Made by a program: the position numbers and the translations under genes. From Bifidobacterium xylocopae (GTDB lineage Bacteria; Actinomycetota; Actinomycetes; Actinomycetales; Bifidobacteriaceae), in contig NZ_PDCH01000013.1 of NCBI RefSeq assembly GCF_003315615.1, positions 1 to 43,696 on the forward strand: a DNA stretch of 43,696 nucleotides. Reading direction: 5' to 3'. Below the pieces are notes generated by a model, which was not told the DNA's origin, made no database searches, and saw nothing but the letters and a program-made list of their open reading frames with translations. Positions within the stretch are counted from its first letter, which is position 1; each line of letters begins with the position of its first letter. Of this stretch, positions 25,604 through 34,372 are shown in pieces.

Positions 25604-25614
25604 ATGTGAATGTG

Positions 25615-25620
25615 GATAAT
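25615..25620 (+). promoter_or_regulatory. -10 box of a likely leaderless leuS transcript
   Basis: GATAAT ends 8 nt before the leuS ATG at 25629, and no SD is present in that gap. No clear -35 is seen. Confidence 0.45.
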
Positions 25621-25628
25621 CAGTGCCT

Positions 25629-28610
25629 ATGAGTGCGAACGAACACAACGGATCCCAGCAGACAGACGGTCAGAGCGGTGAGCCCGCCTTCCGTTACAAC
25701 GCCGCGATGGCGCAGTCGATCGAGGGAAAATGGCAGAAGCGGTGGGATGAAGAAGGTGCGTTCTGGGCCGCCAATGTCAAGGGCGGCCTGACGGATGGTC
25801 GAGGCCGGCACGCGGAAGGCAGCGATCCATACTTCGTCATCGACATGTTCCCCTATCCCTCGGGCAAGGGTCTGCATGTGGGTCACCCCCTGGGCTATAT
25901 AGCCACCGATGTCGTCTCACGCTACCATCGGATGAAGGGCGAGAATGTCCTGCATGCCATGGGCTATGACGCCTTCGGCTTGCCCGCGGAGCAGTACGCG
26001 GTGCAGACCGGGCAGCATCCCCGTGTCACGACCGAGCAGAACATCACCAACATGCGTTGGCAGCTGCACCGCATGGGGTTGAGCTTCGACGACCGTCGTT
26101 CCTTCGCTACGATCGACAACGGCTACATCCGCTGGACCCAGTGGATATTCTCGCGCATCTATGATTCCTGGTACGATTCGGATTTCAGACGCAAGGACGG
26201 TGGTCTGGGCTCGGCCCGACCGATCAGTGAGCTGGTCGCCGCCTTCAGGGACGGGTCCAGGCCCATACCGGGGCATGAATCGGACGGTTCCTCATGGAGT
26301 GAGTTGGATGCGGCAGAGCGTTCACGAATCCTGAACGATTTCCGCCTGGCCTACATCTCCACTTCGCCGGTCAATTGGTGCCCAGGTCTGGGAACGGTCC
26401 TAGCCAACGAGGAAGTCACAGCCGAAGGTCGTTCCGAGCGCGGCAATTTCCCGGTCTTCCAACGTGAGCTCAAGCAGTGGTCGATGCGGATCACCGCTTA
26501 CGGCCATCGGCTGATCGAGGATCTGGGCATCCTGGACTGGCCGGAGAAGGTCAAGCTCATGCAACGCAACTGGATCGGCGAGTCGCATGGCGCTTCGGTG
26601 CGCTTCCGGGTGGAGGGCGGTGACGGCGACCAGGAGATGGAGGTGTACACCACCCGTCCAGACACCCTCTTCGGCGCCACCTTCGCGGTCGTCTCGCCGG
26701 AGCATGGCCTGCTGGAACACGTGCCCCAGGTCTGGACTGCTGACATCCCTGATTCCTGGAAAGGCGGGTATGATTCACCCGTCGAGGCCGTGGCGGCGTA
26801 CCGTAGCATCGCGCAGTCCAAGACCGCCAAGGACAGGTTGAATGATGCGGGCGAAAAGACCGGCGTGTTCACAGGCCTGTATGCGGTCAATCCGATCACC
26901 GGCGCCCGCATACCGGTCTTCACCGCCGATTACGTACTTATGGACTATGGCACCGGCGCGATCATGGCCGTCCCCGGTGGAGACCAGCGTGATTACGACT
27001 TCGCCAGCAAGTACCAGCTGCCGGTCATCTATACGGTCCAGCCCCTGCCCGAATCGGGCGATGGACTGGACGACTACCGTGGAAAGGCGCCATTCGTCTC
27101 CCACGACGGCATCGTCGTCAACTCCTCGGTAGAGACCACATGGGCCAGAGGGGATGCACTGAGCCTTGACGGACTGCGGGTGGATGCGGCCATCGAAAAA
27201 GCCATAGCCTGGCTCGAGGAAGCCGGTGTGGGGGAGGGCAGGACCTCCTACCGCCTGCGCGACTGGTTGTTCTCCCGTCAACGCTACTGGGGGGAGCCCT
27301 TCCCGGTGGTTTACGATGAAGCCGGCCTGCCCCACCTGATTCCGGACGATCAATTGCCGGTCAAGCTGCCCGAGGTGCCCGACTACAGCCCCAAGACCTT
27401 CGATCCAAACGATGCCGCGTCCAATCCGGAGGCCCCCTTGAGTCGCAACGAGGACTGGGTCAAGGTCAGACTGGACCTGGGCGACGGCCCTAAAACTTAC
27501 TATCGCGATACCAACACCATGCCGAACTGGGCCGGTTCATGCTGGTACTACATGCGCTACATCGACCCGACCGACAACAGGCATATGGTCGACCCGGATG
27601 AGTTCGACTATTGGCTGGGCCCCAACCACAACGCGACCGCCGGCGAGTCGGGCGGTGTGGACCTGTATGTGGGAGGTGTCGAACATGCGGTTCTGCACCT
27701 GCTATACGCACGTTTCTGGCACAAGGTCCTCTATGACCTGGGCTATGTCAGTTCGCGCGAGCCCTTCCACCGTCTCTTCAACCAGGGCATGATCCAGGCC
27801 TACGCCTACACCGACGACCGTGGCCAGTATGTGCCCGCTGCTGAAGTGGAGACGCATGAGGCGGACGGTCGAACCGATTACACCTGGCATGGGGAACACG
27901 CCAACCGTGAGTTCGGAAAGATGGGCAAGAGCCTGAAGAACATCATCACGCCAGATGATATGTACGCCACATATGGGGCAGATACATTCCGACTCTATGA
28001 GATGAGCATGGGACCCCTCGCCGAGTCGCGCCCGTGGAACACTCGTAATGTGATCGGCGGCATGCGCTTCCTGCAGCGCCTGTGGCGCAATGTGGTCGAT
28101 GAGGAAAGCGGACAGGTCCGGGTGAGCGAGGAAGATCCCGACGAGGAGACCGTGAAACTCCTGCATCGGACCATCCATGACGTGACCCAGGAAATGGAAG
28201 GGATGCGACCCAACACCGCCATCTCCAAGCTGATCGTCCTCAACAATCATCTGACCGGTCTTGCGCGTGTGCCAAGAGCGGCTGTCGAGCCGCTGGTGCT
28301 CATGCTCTCGCCGATCGCGCCGCACATCAGCGAAGAGCTCTGGAGCATGCTGGGGCATGGGGAATCACTGGCCCACGCCCCCTGGCCCACTTATGAGCAG
28401 AAGTACCTGACCCGGGAGACCGTCACTGCGGTTGTGCAGGTCAAGGGCAAGGTGCGGGGCAAACTCCAGGTGAGTCCGGACATCTCCGCCGAGGAGCTAC
28501 AGGCCCTTGCCCTTGCGCTTCCCGCCGTTCAGGAGCGCTTGGGCGGTCAGGATCCGCGCAAGGTGATCGTCAAGGCCCCCCGGATTGTCTCCGTTGTGCC
28601 CGCCGTCTGA
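25629..28610 (+). CDS. leuS: Leucyl-tRNA synthetase
   Basis: LeuRS charges tRNA-Leu; this window also encodes tRNA-Leu(GAG). The 993-residue class I enzyme has the HIGH-type motif HVGH (about 83-86) in PYPSGKGLHVGHPLGY and the KMSKS-type motif KMGKS (about 764-768). The editing domain is present (TTRPDTLFGATF, YGTGAIMAVPGGDQRD), followed by the anticodon-binding region and a C-terminal domain (VVQVKGKVRGKLQV). It is somewhat long for the family, with an insert near 185-235 (ISELVAAFRDGS). ATG 25629 is preferred to GTG 25623. There is no SD; a -10-like GATAAT 8 nt upstream suggests leaderless translation. Confidence 0.96.
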   Translation: MSANEHNGSQQTDGQSGEPAFRYNAAMAQSIEGKWQKRWDEEGAFWAANVKGGLTDGRGRHAEGSDPYFVIDMFPYPSGKGLHVGHPLGYIATDVVSRYHRMKGENVLHAMGYDAFGLPAEQYAVQTGQHPRVTTEQNITNMRWQLHRMGLSFDDRRSFATIDNGYIRWTQWIFSRIYDSWYDSDFRRKDGGLGSARPISELVAAFRDGSRPIPGHESDGSSWSELDAAERSRILNDFRLAYISTSPVNWCPGLGTVLANEEVTAEGRSERGNFPVFQRELKQWSMRITAYGHRLIEDLGILDWPEKVKLMQRNWIGESHGASVRFRVEGGDGDQEMEVYTTRPDTLFGATFAVVSPEHGLLEHVPQVWTADIPDSWKGGYDSPVEAVAAYRSIAQSKTAKDRLNDAGEKTGVFTGLYAVNPITGARIPVFTADYVLMDYGTGAIMAVPGGDQRDYDFASKYQLPVIYTVQPLPESGDGLDDYRGKAPFVSHDGIVVNSSVETTWARGDALSLDGLRVDAAIEKAIAWLEEAGVGEGRTSYRLRDWLFSRQRYWGEPFPVVYDEAGLPHLIPDDQLPVKLPEVPDYSPKTFDPNDAASNPEAPLSRNEDWVKVRLDLGDGPKTYYRDTNTMPNWAGSCWYYMRYIDPTDNRHMVDPDEFDYWLGPNHNATAGESGGVDLYVGGVEHAVLHLLYARFWHKVLYDLGYVSSREPFHRLFNQGMIQAYAYTDDRGQYVPAAEVETHEADGRTDYTWHGEHANREFGKMGKSLKNIITPDDMYATYGADTFRLYEMSMGPLAESRPWNTRNVIGGMRFLQRLWRNVVDEESGQVRVSEEDPDEETVKLLHRTIHDVTQEMEGMRPNTAISKLIVLNNHLTGLARVPRAAVEPLVLMLSPIAPHISEELWSMLGHGESLAHAPWPTYEQKYLTRETVTAVVQVKGKVRGKLQVSPDISAEELQALALALPAVQERLGGQDPRKVIVKAPRIVSVVPAV

Positions 28611-28667
28611 CGGTCAGGCACATTCGACCACATCAATCGCCAGGCCTCGGCCGAAGGACCATGACTT

Positions 28668-28676
28668 TGGCATGAT
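28668..28676 (+). promoter_or_regulatory. Extended -10 of a likely leaderless comEA transcript
   Basis: TGG-CATGAT fits an extended -10 element and ends 6 nt before ATG 28683. No SD precedes that ATG. Confidence 0.4.
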
Positions 28677-28682
28677 GGGCCC

Positions 28683-29450
28683 ATGCATGATCGAACGCAG
28701 GCAATAACTAACGGTCGTCGGTTGGTTCGGATGACGGACCCGCCTCCAAGGTTGGGTCCGCCTCCGCCCCCGCCAGGTGGACAGGACAAGCCTGGCTCCG
28801 GTTCCGATGGGCGGAGTGCTTCCAGGCGAGGGATTCGGGGAGCCCATCCCGAAGACGGATCGAACGGAAGGGCGGTCGCCACAGCTCTCGCCGCATTATC
28901 GGGTGTTCGTATCGGTGATAGCGCCCAGGATTCCATTCTCACGCGTGGAACGGAAGGTCATAGGGACCGTCCCCGAATTCTGGTCAAGCCGGTCCATGCG
29001 GTGATTGCAATACTGATTCTTACCGCAGCCCTGTGCGCCAGTCTGACCCTTTTCATTCAGCAGGCTGCCAGCATCGCCGGCATGGATGCCGGCGGGGGCA
29101 TCTCGGTGACCAAGGGGGAGCAGGGGAAAGGTCACAGCAGGGCAGGGAACACCCATGCCAATGACGGCTCGGGTGCTCCTTCGCCGAAGGCTCCGGCCGC
29201 CCAACAGTCGCCGTCGGCTCCCTCCAGCGGAATGCCGGCCAATGAATTGCCGCCCGGTACGGTTGATTTGAATGCAGCGGATGCCGGCCAACTCGAAAGC
29301 ATTAAGGGAATAGGACCGGTAACGGCCCGGAAAATCATCGAATACCGCAGCAAAATAGGTCGGTTCAGCTCGACGGACCAACTCCTCCAGGTTGGTGGGA
29401 TCGGGCCGAAGACCTTGGAGAAGATACGACCCAAGCTGGTGGTTCAGTGA
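28683..29450 (+). CDS. comEA: ComEA-like helix-hairpin-helix DNA-binding protein
   Basis: A 255-residue protein with a proline-rich N-terminal cytoplasmic region, one transmembrane segment (AVIAILILTAALCASLTLFI, about 105-124), a Ser/Pro/Ala-rich linker and a C-terminal double helix-hairpin-helix domain (VDLNAADAGQLESIKGIGPVTARKIIEYR and LLQVGGIGPKTLEKIRPKL). The topology puts the DNA-binding domain outside, as in ComEA, the receptor that binds incoming DNA during transformation. ATG 28683 has no SD; ATG 28731 (MTDPPPRLG) is an alternative. comEC follows after 16 nt. Confidence 0.9.
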   Translation: MHDRTQAITNGRRLVRMTDPPPRLGPPPPPPGGQDKPGSGSDGRSASRRGIRGAHPEDGSNGRAVATALAALSGVRIGDSAQDSILTRGTEGHRDRPRILVKPVHAVIAILILTAALCASLTLFIQQAASIAGMDAGGGISVTKGEQGKGHSRAGNTHANDGSGAPSPKAPAAQQSPSAPSSGMPANELPPGTVDLNAADAGQLESIKGIGPVTARKIIEYRSKIGRFSSTDQLLQVGGIGPKTLEKIRPKLVVQ

Positions 29451-29466
29451 AGCCGGGGGAGCGGAT

Positions 29467-31380
29467 GTGTCGTCCGACGGAAGACTTCGCTTTGCGGACC
29501 GGGAAAGAGGAAGCCTCGATTGGAGGATGCTGCCATGCCTTCTTGCTGCCTGGATAACCAGCCTGTCCGCCCAGACACTGTTTGAACGGTGCTGGGATCG
29601 GGATCTCGGCGCTTCGGGAGGGCAGGTCCGGCTGGGCTGGATGGGCCGGCCGGCTGACCATGCGGTCGGACATCTGGTGCCTTTGGGGTTGGCGGCCTTC
29701 GTCTGTTTGGGGGCCGCGGCCATGGTCTGGTGTGTGCGTCGACGGGATAAGCCGTCCTCTGCCATATACAGCCTCGGTCACAATGTCCGCTGGCCATGTT
29801 TGGTGCGCCGTATGCTCCCTTTGATGAGCCTCATGGCCCTGGTGTCCATGGTCGCAGGATCAGCGGCCGTGCTGTCGAGTCTGGTTGTGGTGGAGGATTC
29901 GGCTGATTGGCTCATCGGCGGCGGTAATGTGCAGGTAACTGCCAGGGTGCGCGCGCATTCTCCGACCATGGCATCCGATCTCATGGGTCAGGACTGCCGG
30001 ACGGAGGTCAGCATCATACACCTGGAGGGTGCTGGCCTCTCTCTTGGTTCCAGGGCGAAGGCGCGGCTCTATGCCACAGATGACGGTTGCAATATGCGTC
30101 GGGGCGGTCTGTACCAGGTGGAGGGACAGTTGAAGTTGGCAGAAATGGGAGGAGCCAGGTATTGGCTGACGGTTCCCAAGACGTCAAGAGCGAATCGCGA
30201 GACGCCGCGCGCGGTTTCAAAGGGGCGGGTCGCTCCGATGCGTATGCTGCGGGAACCGGGGCGTATGGATGCTATGCTTTCATCAATGCAGGAGGCTTTC
30301 CTGCGGCAGACCCGATCCCTGGATGACCAAGGGCAGATCCTGGTTCCAGGACTTACCATGGGTGTGTTGGGGCAAGAGTCCTATTTGCCGCCCGACGAGA
30401 GGCCGGTCGACCGGGAGCCGCCGTCCCCGGCCTACGCGAAGCGGTTGAAGGATGCTTTCAAACGTTCAGGCATCATGCACCTTATGGCGGTCTCAGGCAG
30501 TCACTTCCTGCTTGTAGGGAGCGTGGTCGGCGTTTTGCTGCGACGTTTACGGGTGCCCCGCTGCGCGCAGACGGTGGCCTTGGTCGTCTCTTGCCTGCTC
30601 CTCGCCAGGGCCATGTACCCTTCTGATTCCGTACTCAGGGCTCAGTCCATGTGTATGGTCTCCGCACTAGCCCTGGGGTTGGGTAGAAATGGGCAGTCTG
30701 TGTCCGCCCTGTGCTGGACCGCTGTACTTACCCTGCTGGTGGAACCGCCGCTGGCACGCTCCTTCGGCTATGCGCTTTCGTGTGCCGCCGTTCTTGGGAT
30801 CGCCATATGCGGCAGGCCGCTTGCCGAAGCCTGGAAAGGCCACCTGCCTTCCTTCCTCGCCCAGCCCTTGGCGACCACATTGGCCGCCCAGACCGCTACA
30901 CTGCCCATCCAGGTGTTGATGTCCCCGCAGCTGCCAGCATTCTCGCCGTTGGCAAACGTCATCGTGGCTCCGTTCGTTGATACGGCCACGATCTGCGGTC
31001 TGCTTGGCCTATGCCTTGCTCTTCCCTGCCCAGCAGCCACGGCCCTCCTGGTCAGGCTGGCGTCCTGGGGGACATGGGTCATGGAACGGGCGGCGTCGCT
31101 TTTGGGGGGACCCGGGGCGGTCGTTCTTCCGTGGCCGGGTGGTCCAGGTGGTTCCTTGGCCATCCTCCTTCTGGAGTGTGCGAGTGGTCTGCTGGCACTG
31201 TCTGTCATTGTGCTCAGGAGAAGGATGGCCTTGGACTCTGACCCCGCGGTCGGGGCTGCGGCGGCCGAGGGGGCTGGGGAGTTAGGCGGCATAGCTGTGC
31301 ATTACGGCATTTCGTCACGGCTGGCTGTCTGGGCCGGACAGGGATGGTCCATGCTATGTTCGCTCTCCTATGGGACTTAA
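29467..31380 (+). CDS. comEC: ComEC/Rec2-family DNA-uptake membrane channel
   Basis: A 637-residue polytopic membrane protein of the ComEC/Rec2 family, the channel carrying single-stranded DNA across the membrane. Several helices and an OB-like extracellular domain (VQVTARVRAHSP, about 155-250) come first. The competence domain follows with the family motif GIMHLMAVSGSHFLLVG (ISGLH equivalent) and about eight helices. The C-terminal metallo-beta-lactamase domain found in Bacillus ComEC is absent. GTG 29467 has SD GGGGGAG 6 nt upstream; the longer open frame overlaps comEA. It sits directly before holA, a common arrangement. Confidence 0.88.
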   Translation: MSSDGRLRFADRERGSLDWRMLPCLLAAWITSLSAQTLFERCWDRDLGASGGQVRLGWMGRPADHAVGHLVPLGLAAFVCLGAAAMVWCVRRRDKPSSAIYSLGHNVRWPCLVRRMLPLMSLMALVSMVAGSAAVLSSLVVVEDSADWLIGGGNVQVTARVRAHSPTMASDLMGQDCRTEVSIIHLEGAGLSLGSRAKARLYATDDGCNMRRGGLYQVEGQLKLAEMGGARYWLTVPKTSRANRETPRAVSKGRVAPMRMLREPGRMDAMLSSMQEAFLRQTRSLDDQGQILVPGLTMGVLGQESYLPPDERPVDREPPSPAYAKRLKDAFKRSGIMHLMAVSGSHFLLVGSVVGVLLRRLRVPRCAQTVALVVSCLLLARAMYPSDSVLRAQSMCMVSALALGLGRNGQSVSALCWTAVLTLLVEPPLARSFGYALSCAAVLGIAICGRPLAEAWKGHLPSFLAQPLATTLAAQTATLPIQVLMSPQLPAFSPLANVIVAPFVDTATICGLLGLCLALPCPAATALLVRLASWGTWVMERAASLLGGPGAVVLPWPGGPGGSLAILLLECASGLLALSVIVLRRRMALDSDPAVGAAAAEGAGELGGIAVHYGISSRLAVWAGQGWSMLCSLSYGT

Positions 31381-31427
31381 GAGGCCGGACAGGGGCGCTT
31401 GTCCACCGATGCAGGGAAATTAACAGT

Positions 31428-32405
31428 ATGACACAGGATCAGTCGGACCTTTGGCCGTTCACCATATTGGCTGGCGGGGACGCTTTCCTGGCCGAACGTA
31501 CCATGAAGGATTTGCGTGGCCAGGCACTGCGCGCCCACCCACATGCTGAAGTGGTGGAGTTGGACGCCGCTGTGTGTGACCCCTATGAGTTCGACGAGGC
31601 CGTCAACCCCTCCCTGCTGTCCGATTCAGCTGTCGTGCTGGTCGATCGACTGGACGATGCCAAGGATGCGCTGGGCGCGGCCATGGTCACTTTCTGTGAG
31701 GATGCTGTCCGCGACCCGGCAGGGAGCAGCATCGTCATCTGCCGGCATTCCGGAGGCAACAAAGGCAGGCGGCTCCTGGCCGCTCTGGCGAAGTCGGGCG
31801 CCCACCAGCGCAGACTGCCGAAGATGAAGCGGCAGGATGACAGGATGGGGTTCGTCCTGGCGGAGTTCAGACGATTTGGGCGGCGAATCAAGCCGCCTGC
31901 CGCCCAGATGCTGGTGAGTGTCCTGGGGGACCGGACCGCGGAGCTTGCAGCCATGTGTGAACAGCTGTGTTTCGATTTTGACACCGATCCCATGACGCTG
32001 CCTATTGTAAGTGAATACCTGACCGACAACCCACAGGCCAGTTCCTTCAATGTGGCTGACCTGGCCTTTGAGGGCAAGGGGGCGGAGGCGATCGTGCGCA
32101 TGCGCGAAGCCATCGAGCAAGGGGTGGATGTTGTCGCCATTGTCGGTGCAATGGCTTTCAAGATGCGCATCCTTGCCAAAGTCGCTGCCGCAGGTGGCGG
32201 ACGTGTAAGCCCCGAGCAAGTGGGAGTGTCGTCCTGGCAGATCCGCATGAACCAGAGGCAGTTGCCCAGCTGGAGTTCCAAGGGCTTGGCTAAGGCTGTC
32301 GAAGCTGTGGCCAATGCCGACGAGCAGCGCAAGGGCAGGGGTGGCGACCCGGTGTATGCCATGGAGCAGGCGATTCGTGTCATAGCATCCAGGGGGAAAT
32401 CATGA
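31428..32405 (+). CDS. holA: DNA polymerase III subunit delta
   Basis: HolA is the delta subunit of the clamp loader, which opens the beta sliding clamp. The 325-residue product starts with the typical FTILAGGDAFLAERTMKDL and keeps the family pattern SFNVADLAFEGKGAEAIVRMREAIEQGVDVVAIVGAMAFKMRILAKVA in the collar region. ATG 31428 has an AGGGA site about 11 nt upstream; the longer frame overlaps comEC. The stop overlaps the tsaE start (ATGA). Confidence 0.9.
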   Translation: MTQDQSDLWPFTILAGGDAFLAERTMKDLRGQALRAHPHAEVVELDAAVCDPYEFDEAVNPSLLSDSAVVLVDRLDDAKDALGAAMVTFCEDAVRDPAGSSIVICRHSGGNKGRRLLAALAKSGAHQRRLPKMKRQDDRMGFVLAEFRRFGRRIKPPAAQMLVSVLGDRTAELAAMCEQLCFDFDTDPMTLPIVSEYLTDNPQASSFNVADLAFEGKGAEAIVRMREAIEQGVDVVAIVGAMAFKMRILAKVAAAGGGRVSPEQVGVSSWQIRMNQRQLPSWSSKGLAKAVEAVANADEQRKGRGGDPVYAMEQAIRVIASRGKS

Positions 32406-33010
32406 TCGGTGAGGATGGAACGTCAGTGATTCGGGTCTTGGCTCCGACCGCAGAGGACATGCGGCGGATTGGGAGCAGGTTGGCGTCTCTGGTGAGGGGC
32501 GGGGACGTCATCGTCCTGTCGGGCCCGCTCGGAGCCGGCAAAACGACTTTCGCCCAGGGTTTCGGCCGTGGTTTGCATATCGCCGGCCCGATAGTCTCTC
32601 CGACCTTTACGATCGCCCGAGAGCTTGTTGGCCGGTCGTCCGGCGGAGCCCCACTGCGCTTGGTGCACGTGGATGCCTATCGGTTGGGTACGCTCGGGTT
32701 CGAACCAGGGCAGGCCAGTGCCGACACCCTACTGGACCAGTTGGAATCCCTGGGTTTGGATGAGGAATTGGACGATCCGGATGAACATACGATAGTACTG
32801 ATGGAATGGGGCTCGCAAATGGCGGCGGTCCTCGCCTCCGCACGGCTTGAAGTGAGCATCGAACGCCCCCTCGAGCCTAAGCCGGTCCGTGGGAAGGACG
32901 AAGGCTGTGGGGTGCTGTCAGGTGACGGACCACGGACCGTCGTGTTCAGGGCGGTCGGGCCGGCTTGGACACAGCGGATGGACGACTTACGAAAGGCGGT
33001 GGAGGCATGA
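32402..33010 (+). CDS. tsaE: t6A biosynthesis ATPase TsaE
   Basis: TsaE is the ATPase partner of TsaB and TsaD in making N6-threonylcarbamoyl-adenosine at tRNA position 37. The P-loop is GPLGAGKTTF (about 40-49), followed by the family motif SPTFTIARELV, HVDAYRLG and the Walker B-like VLMEWGSQM. At 202 residues it is longer than the usual ~155, with an insert after HVDAYRLG and a hydrophilic C-terminal extension. It overlaps holA and tsaB by 4 nt each (ATGA), so it is translated in a chain. Confidence 0.93.
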   Translation: MIGEDGTSVIRVLAPTAEDMRRIGSRLASLVRGGDVIVLSGPLGAGKTTFAQGFGRGLHIAGPIVSPTFTIARELVGRSSGGAPLRLVHVDAYRLGTLGFEPGQASADTLLDQLESLGLDEELDDPDEHTIVLMEWGSQMAAVLASARLEVSIERPLEPKPVRGKDEGCGVLSGDGPRTVVFRAVGPAWTQRMDDLRKAVEA

Positions 33011-33816
33011 GCGGGCGAAGCGTATCGGGGCGGAAGAACGCACCAGGGGGAAGGACACTGGTAATCGACACCTCTTATGGCCTCGCCGTTGGATTGGATG
33101 GGTTTGCGCCCCTGCTCGAGGAGGACTCCCATCAGCATGTGGAGCTGCTCCTTCCCACCGTCGACCGGCTCCTCAAACAGGAGGGCCTGGCGGCAGGTGA
33201 AATCGATTCCGTCGTTGTGGGGGTAGGACCGGGTCCGTTCACCGGGCTCAGGACTGGCATCGTAGCGGCGAAAGCACTGGCCTTCGCGACCGGGGCGCGC
33301 CTATTGGGGCAGGACATCCTTTCGGCCCAGGCCGAATGGACGCATGCCCGTGCTTCGGCGACGGAAGGGGAGGGTGCAGCAGCCGTCCCCAGGCGATTGA
33401 CCCTGGCCGTAAATGACGCTCGACGCCGGCAGCTCTACTTCGAGCTCTTCGATACCTCGGACTCCGCCACGGAACCATTGGGCCACCCCTTGATCGACAT
33501 GGACATCGACTACCCGGACTCCCTTGTGGAACGAGTCAACCGGGCGTGTGTCGATTGTGCCGCCGCACATCCGGGCATTCCCGTGCTTGTGGATGTGGCA
33601 GGTCGTGGCGTGGACCGCTACCGGTCCGTCTGGGCAGGCCTCGACCATCCGGGACTGGTGAGTGAGGACTTGATCTTCCACGGCGGTGCGGCGGCCCTGG
33701 GGGTCTTCGTCGCGCGTGCCCGTCGTAAGGCCGGCGATCAGCCGATTGAACCCTTGTACTTGAGGCGACCCGACGTGTCGGTGCCCAACCCGCTCAAGCA
33801 TGTGGTGCGTGGCTGA
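33007..33816 (+). CDS. tsaB: t6A biosynthesis protein TsaB
   Basis: TsaB is the inactive ASKHA-fold partner that dimerises with TsaD. The 269-residue product begins after a basic stretch with TLVIDTSYGLAVGL and continues with HVELLLPTVDRLLKQ and VVVGVGPGPFTGLRTGIVAAKALAFA, the typical signature. The second half is less conserved, as expected. ATG 33007 overlaps the tsaE stop; SD GGAGG is directly upstream. Confidence 0.93.
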   Translation: MSGRSVSGRKNAPGGRTLVIDTSYGLAVGLDGFAPLLEEDSHQHVELLLPTVDRLLKQEGLAAGEIDSVVVGVGPGPFTGLRTGIVAAKALAFATGARLLGQDILSAQAEWTHARASATEGEGAAAVPRRLTLAVNDARRRQLYFELFDTSDSATEPLGHPLIDMDIDYPDSLVERVNRACVDCAAAHPGIPVLVDVAGRGVDRYRSVWAGLDHPGLVSEDLIFHGGAAALGVFVARARRKAGDQPIEPLYLRRPDVSVPNPLKHVVRG

Positions 33817-33817
33817 G

Positions 33818-34372
33818 ATGTACCGGCAGGTGAAGGCGAGTGACTTGGATGCCTTGGTCGGCTTGGAATGTGAGATCTTCGCAGCCGATGCATGGACACG
33901 GGGGATGCTTGAACAGGAGCTTAACGCACCGGCACGCACCTACCTGGTCTACGAACAAGCAGGGGTGATCGAAGCATACGGGGGGTTCTGGTTCGACGGA
34001 GACGACGCCGAACTGATGACCATCGGTGTGCGTCGGGCACAGAGGGGCCGCGGCATCGGGTTGGGATTGCTCGAGCGGTTGGCCGTCCAAGCTCGCAGCC
34101 TGGGGGCTGCAAGGATGTTGCTGGAGGTCAGGGTGGACAATATGGCGGCCCTGGCCCTGTACCGGAGCTTCGGCTTCCGGCGTATGGGTCTGCGCAGGCG
34201 CTACTATCAACCAGATGGCGCCGACGCCTACACGATGGCCCTGGTCCTGTCGGGGGCAATCGCGAGTCCCGGTCCCATCGGTGGTGCCAGGGACAAGGCA
34301 CTGAGTCCATCTTGGACGGAATTCGATTCAGCAGCGGAACAGAGCTTGAGCAGAGGGAGAGCCAATGAGTGA
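33818..34372 (+). CDS. rimI: Ribosomal-protein-alanine N-acetyltransferase RimI
   Basis: A GNAT-family acetyltransferase, 184 residues. The acetyl-CoA loop is RRAQRGRGIGLGLLERL, preceded by ELMTIGV and followed by LEVRVDNMAALALYRSFGFRRMGLRRRYY, the classic RimI signature for acetylation of S18 and other N-termini. The last 35 residues are an unconserved tail. ATG 33818 begins 1 nt after tsaB; GTG 33809, inside tsaB, is the alternative. rimI between tsaB and tsaD is a conserved order. Confidence 0.9.
   Translation: MYRQVKASDLDALVGLECEIFAADAWTRGMLEQELNAPARTYLVYEQAGVIEAYGGFWFDGDDAELMTIGVRRAQRGRGIGLGLLERLAVQARSLGAARMLLEVRVDNMAALALYRSFGFRRMGLRRRYYQPDGADAYTMALVLSGAIASPGPIGGARDKALSPSWTEFDSAAEQSLSRGRANE

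Noticed and set aside
25546-25628. T-box or leader-peptide attenuator before leuS
   Set aside because: No T-box sequence, no leucine-rich short frame and no terminator T-tract were seen; only the two alternative hairpins remain.
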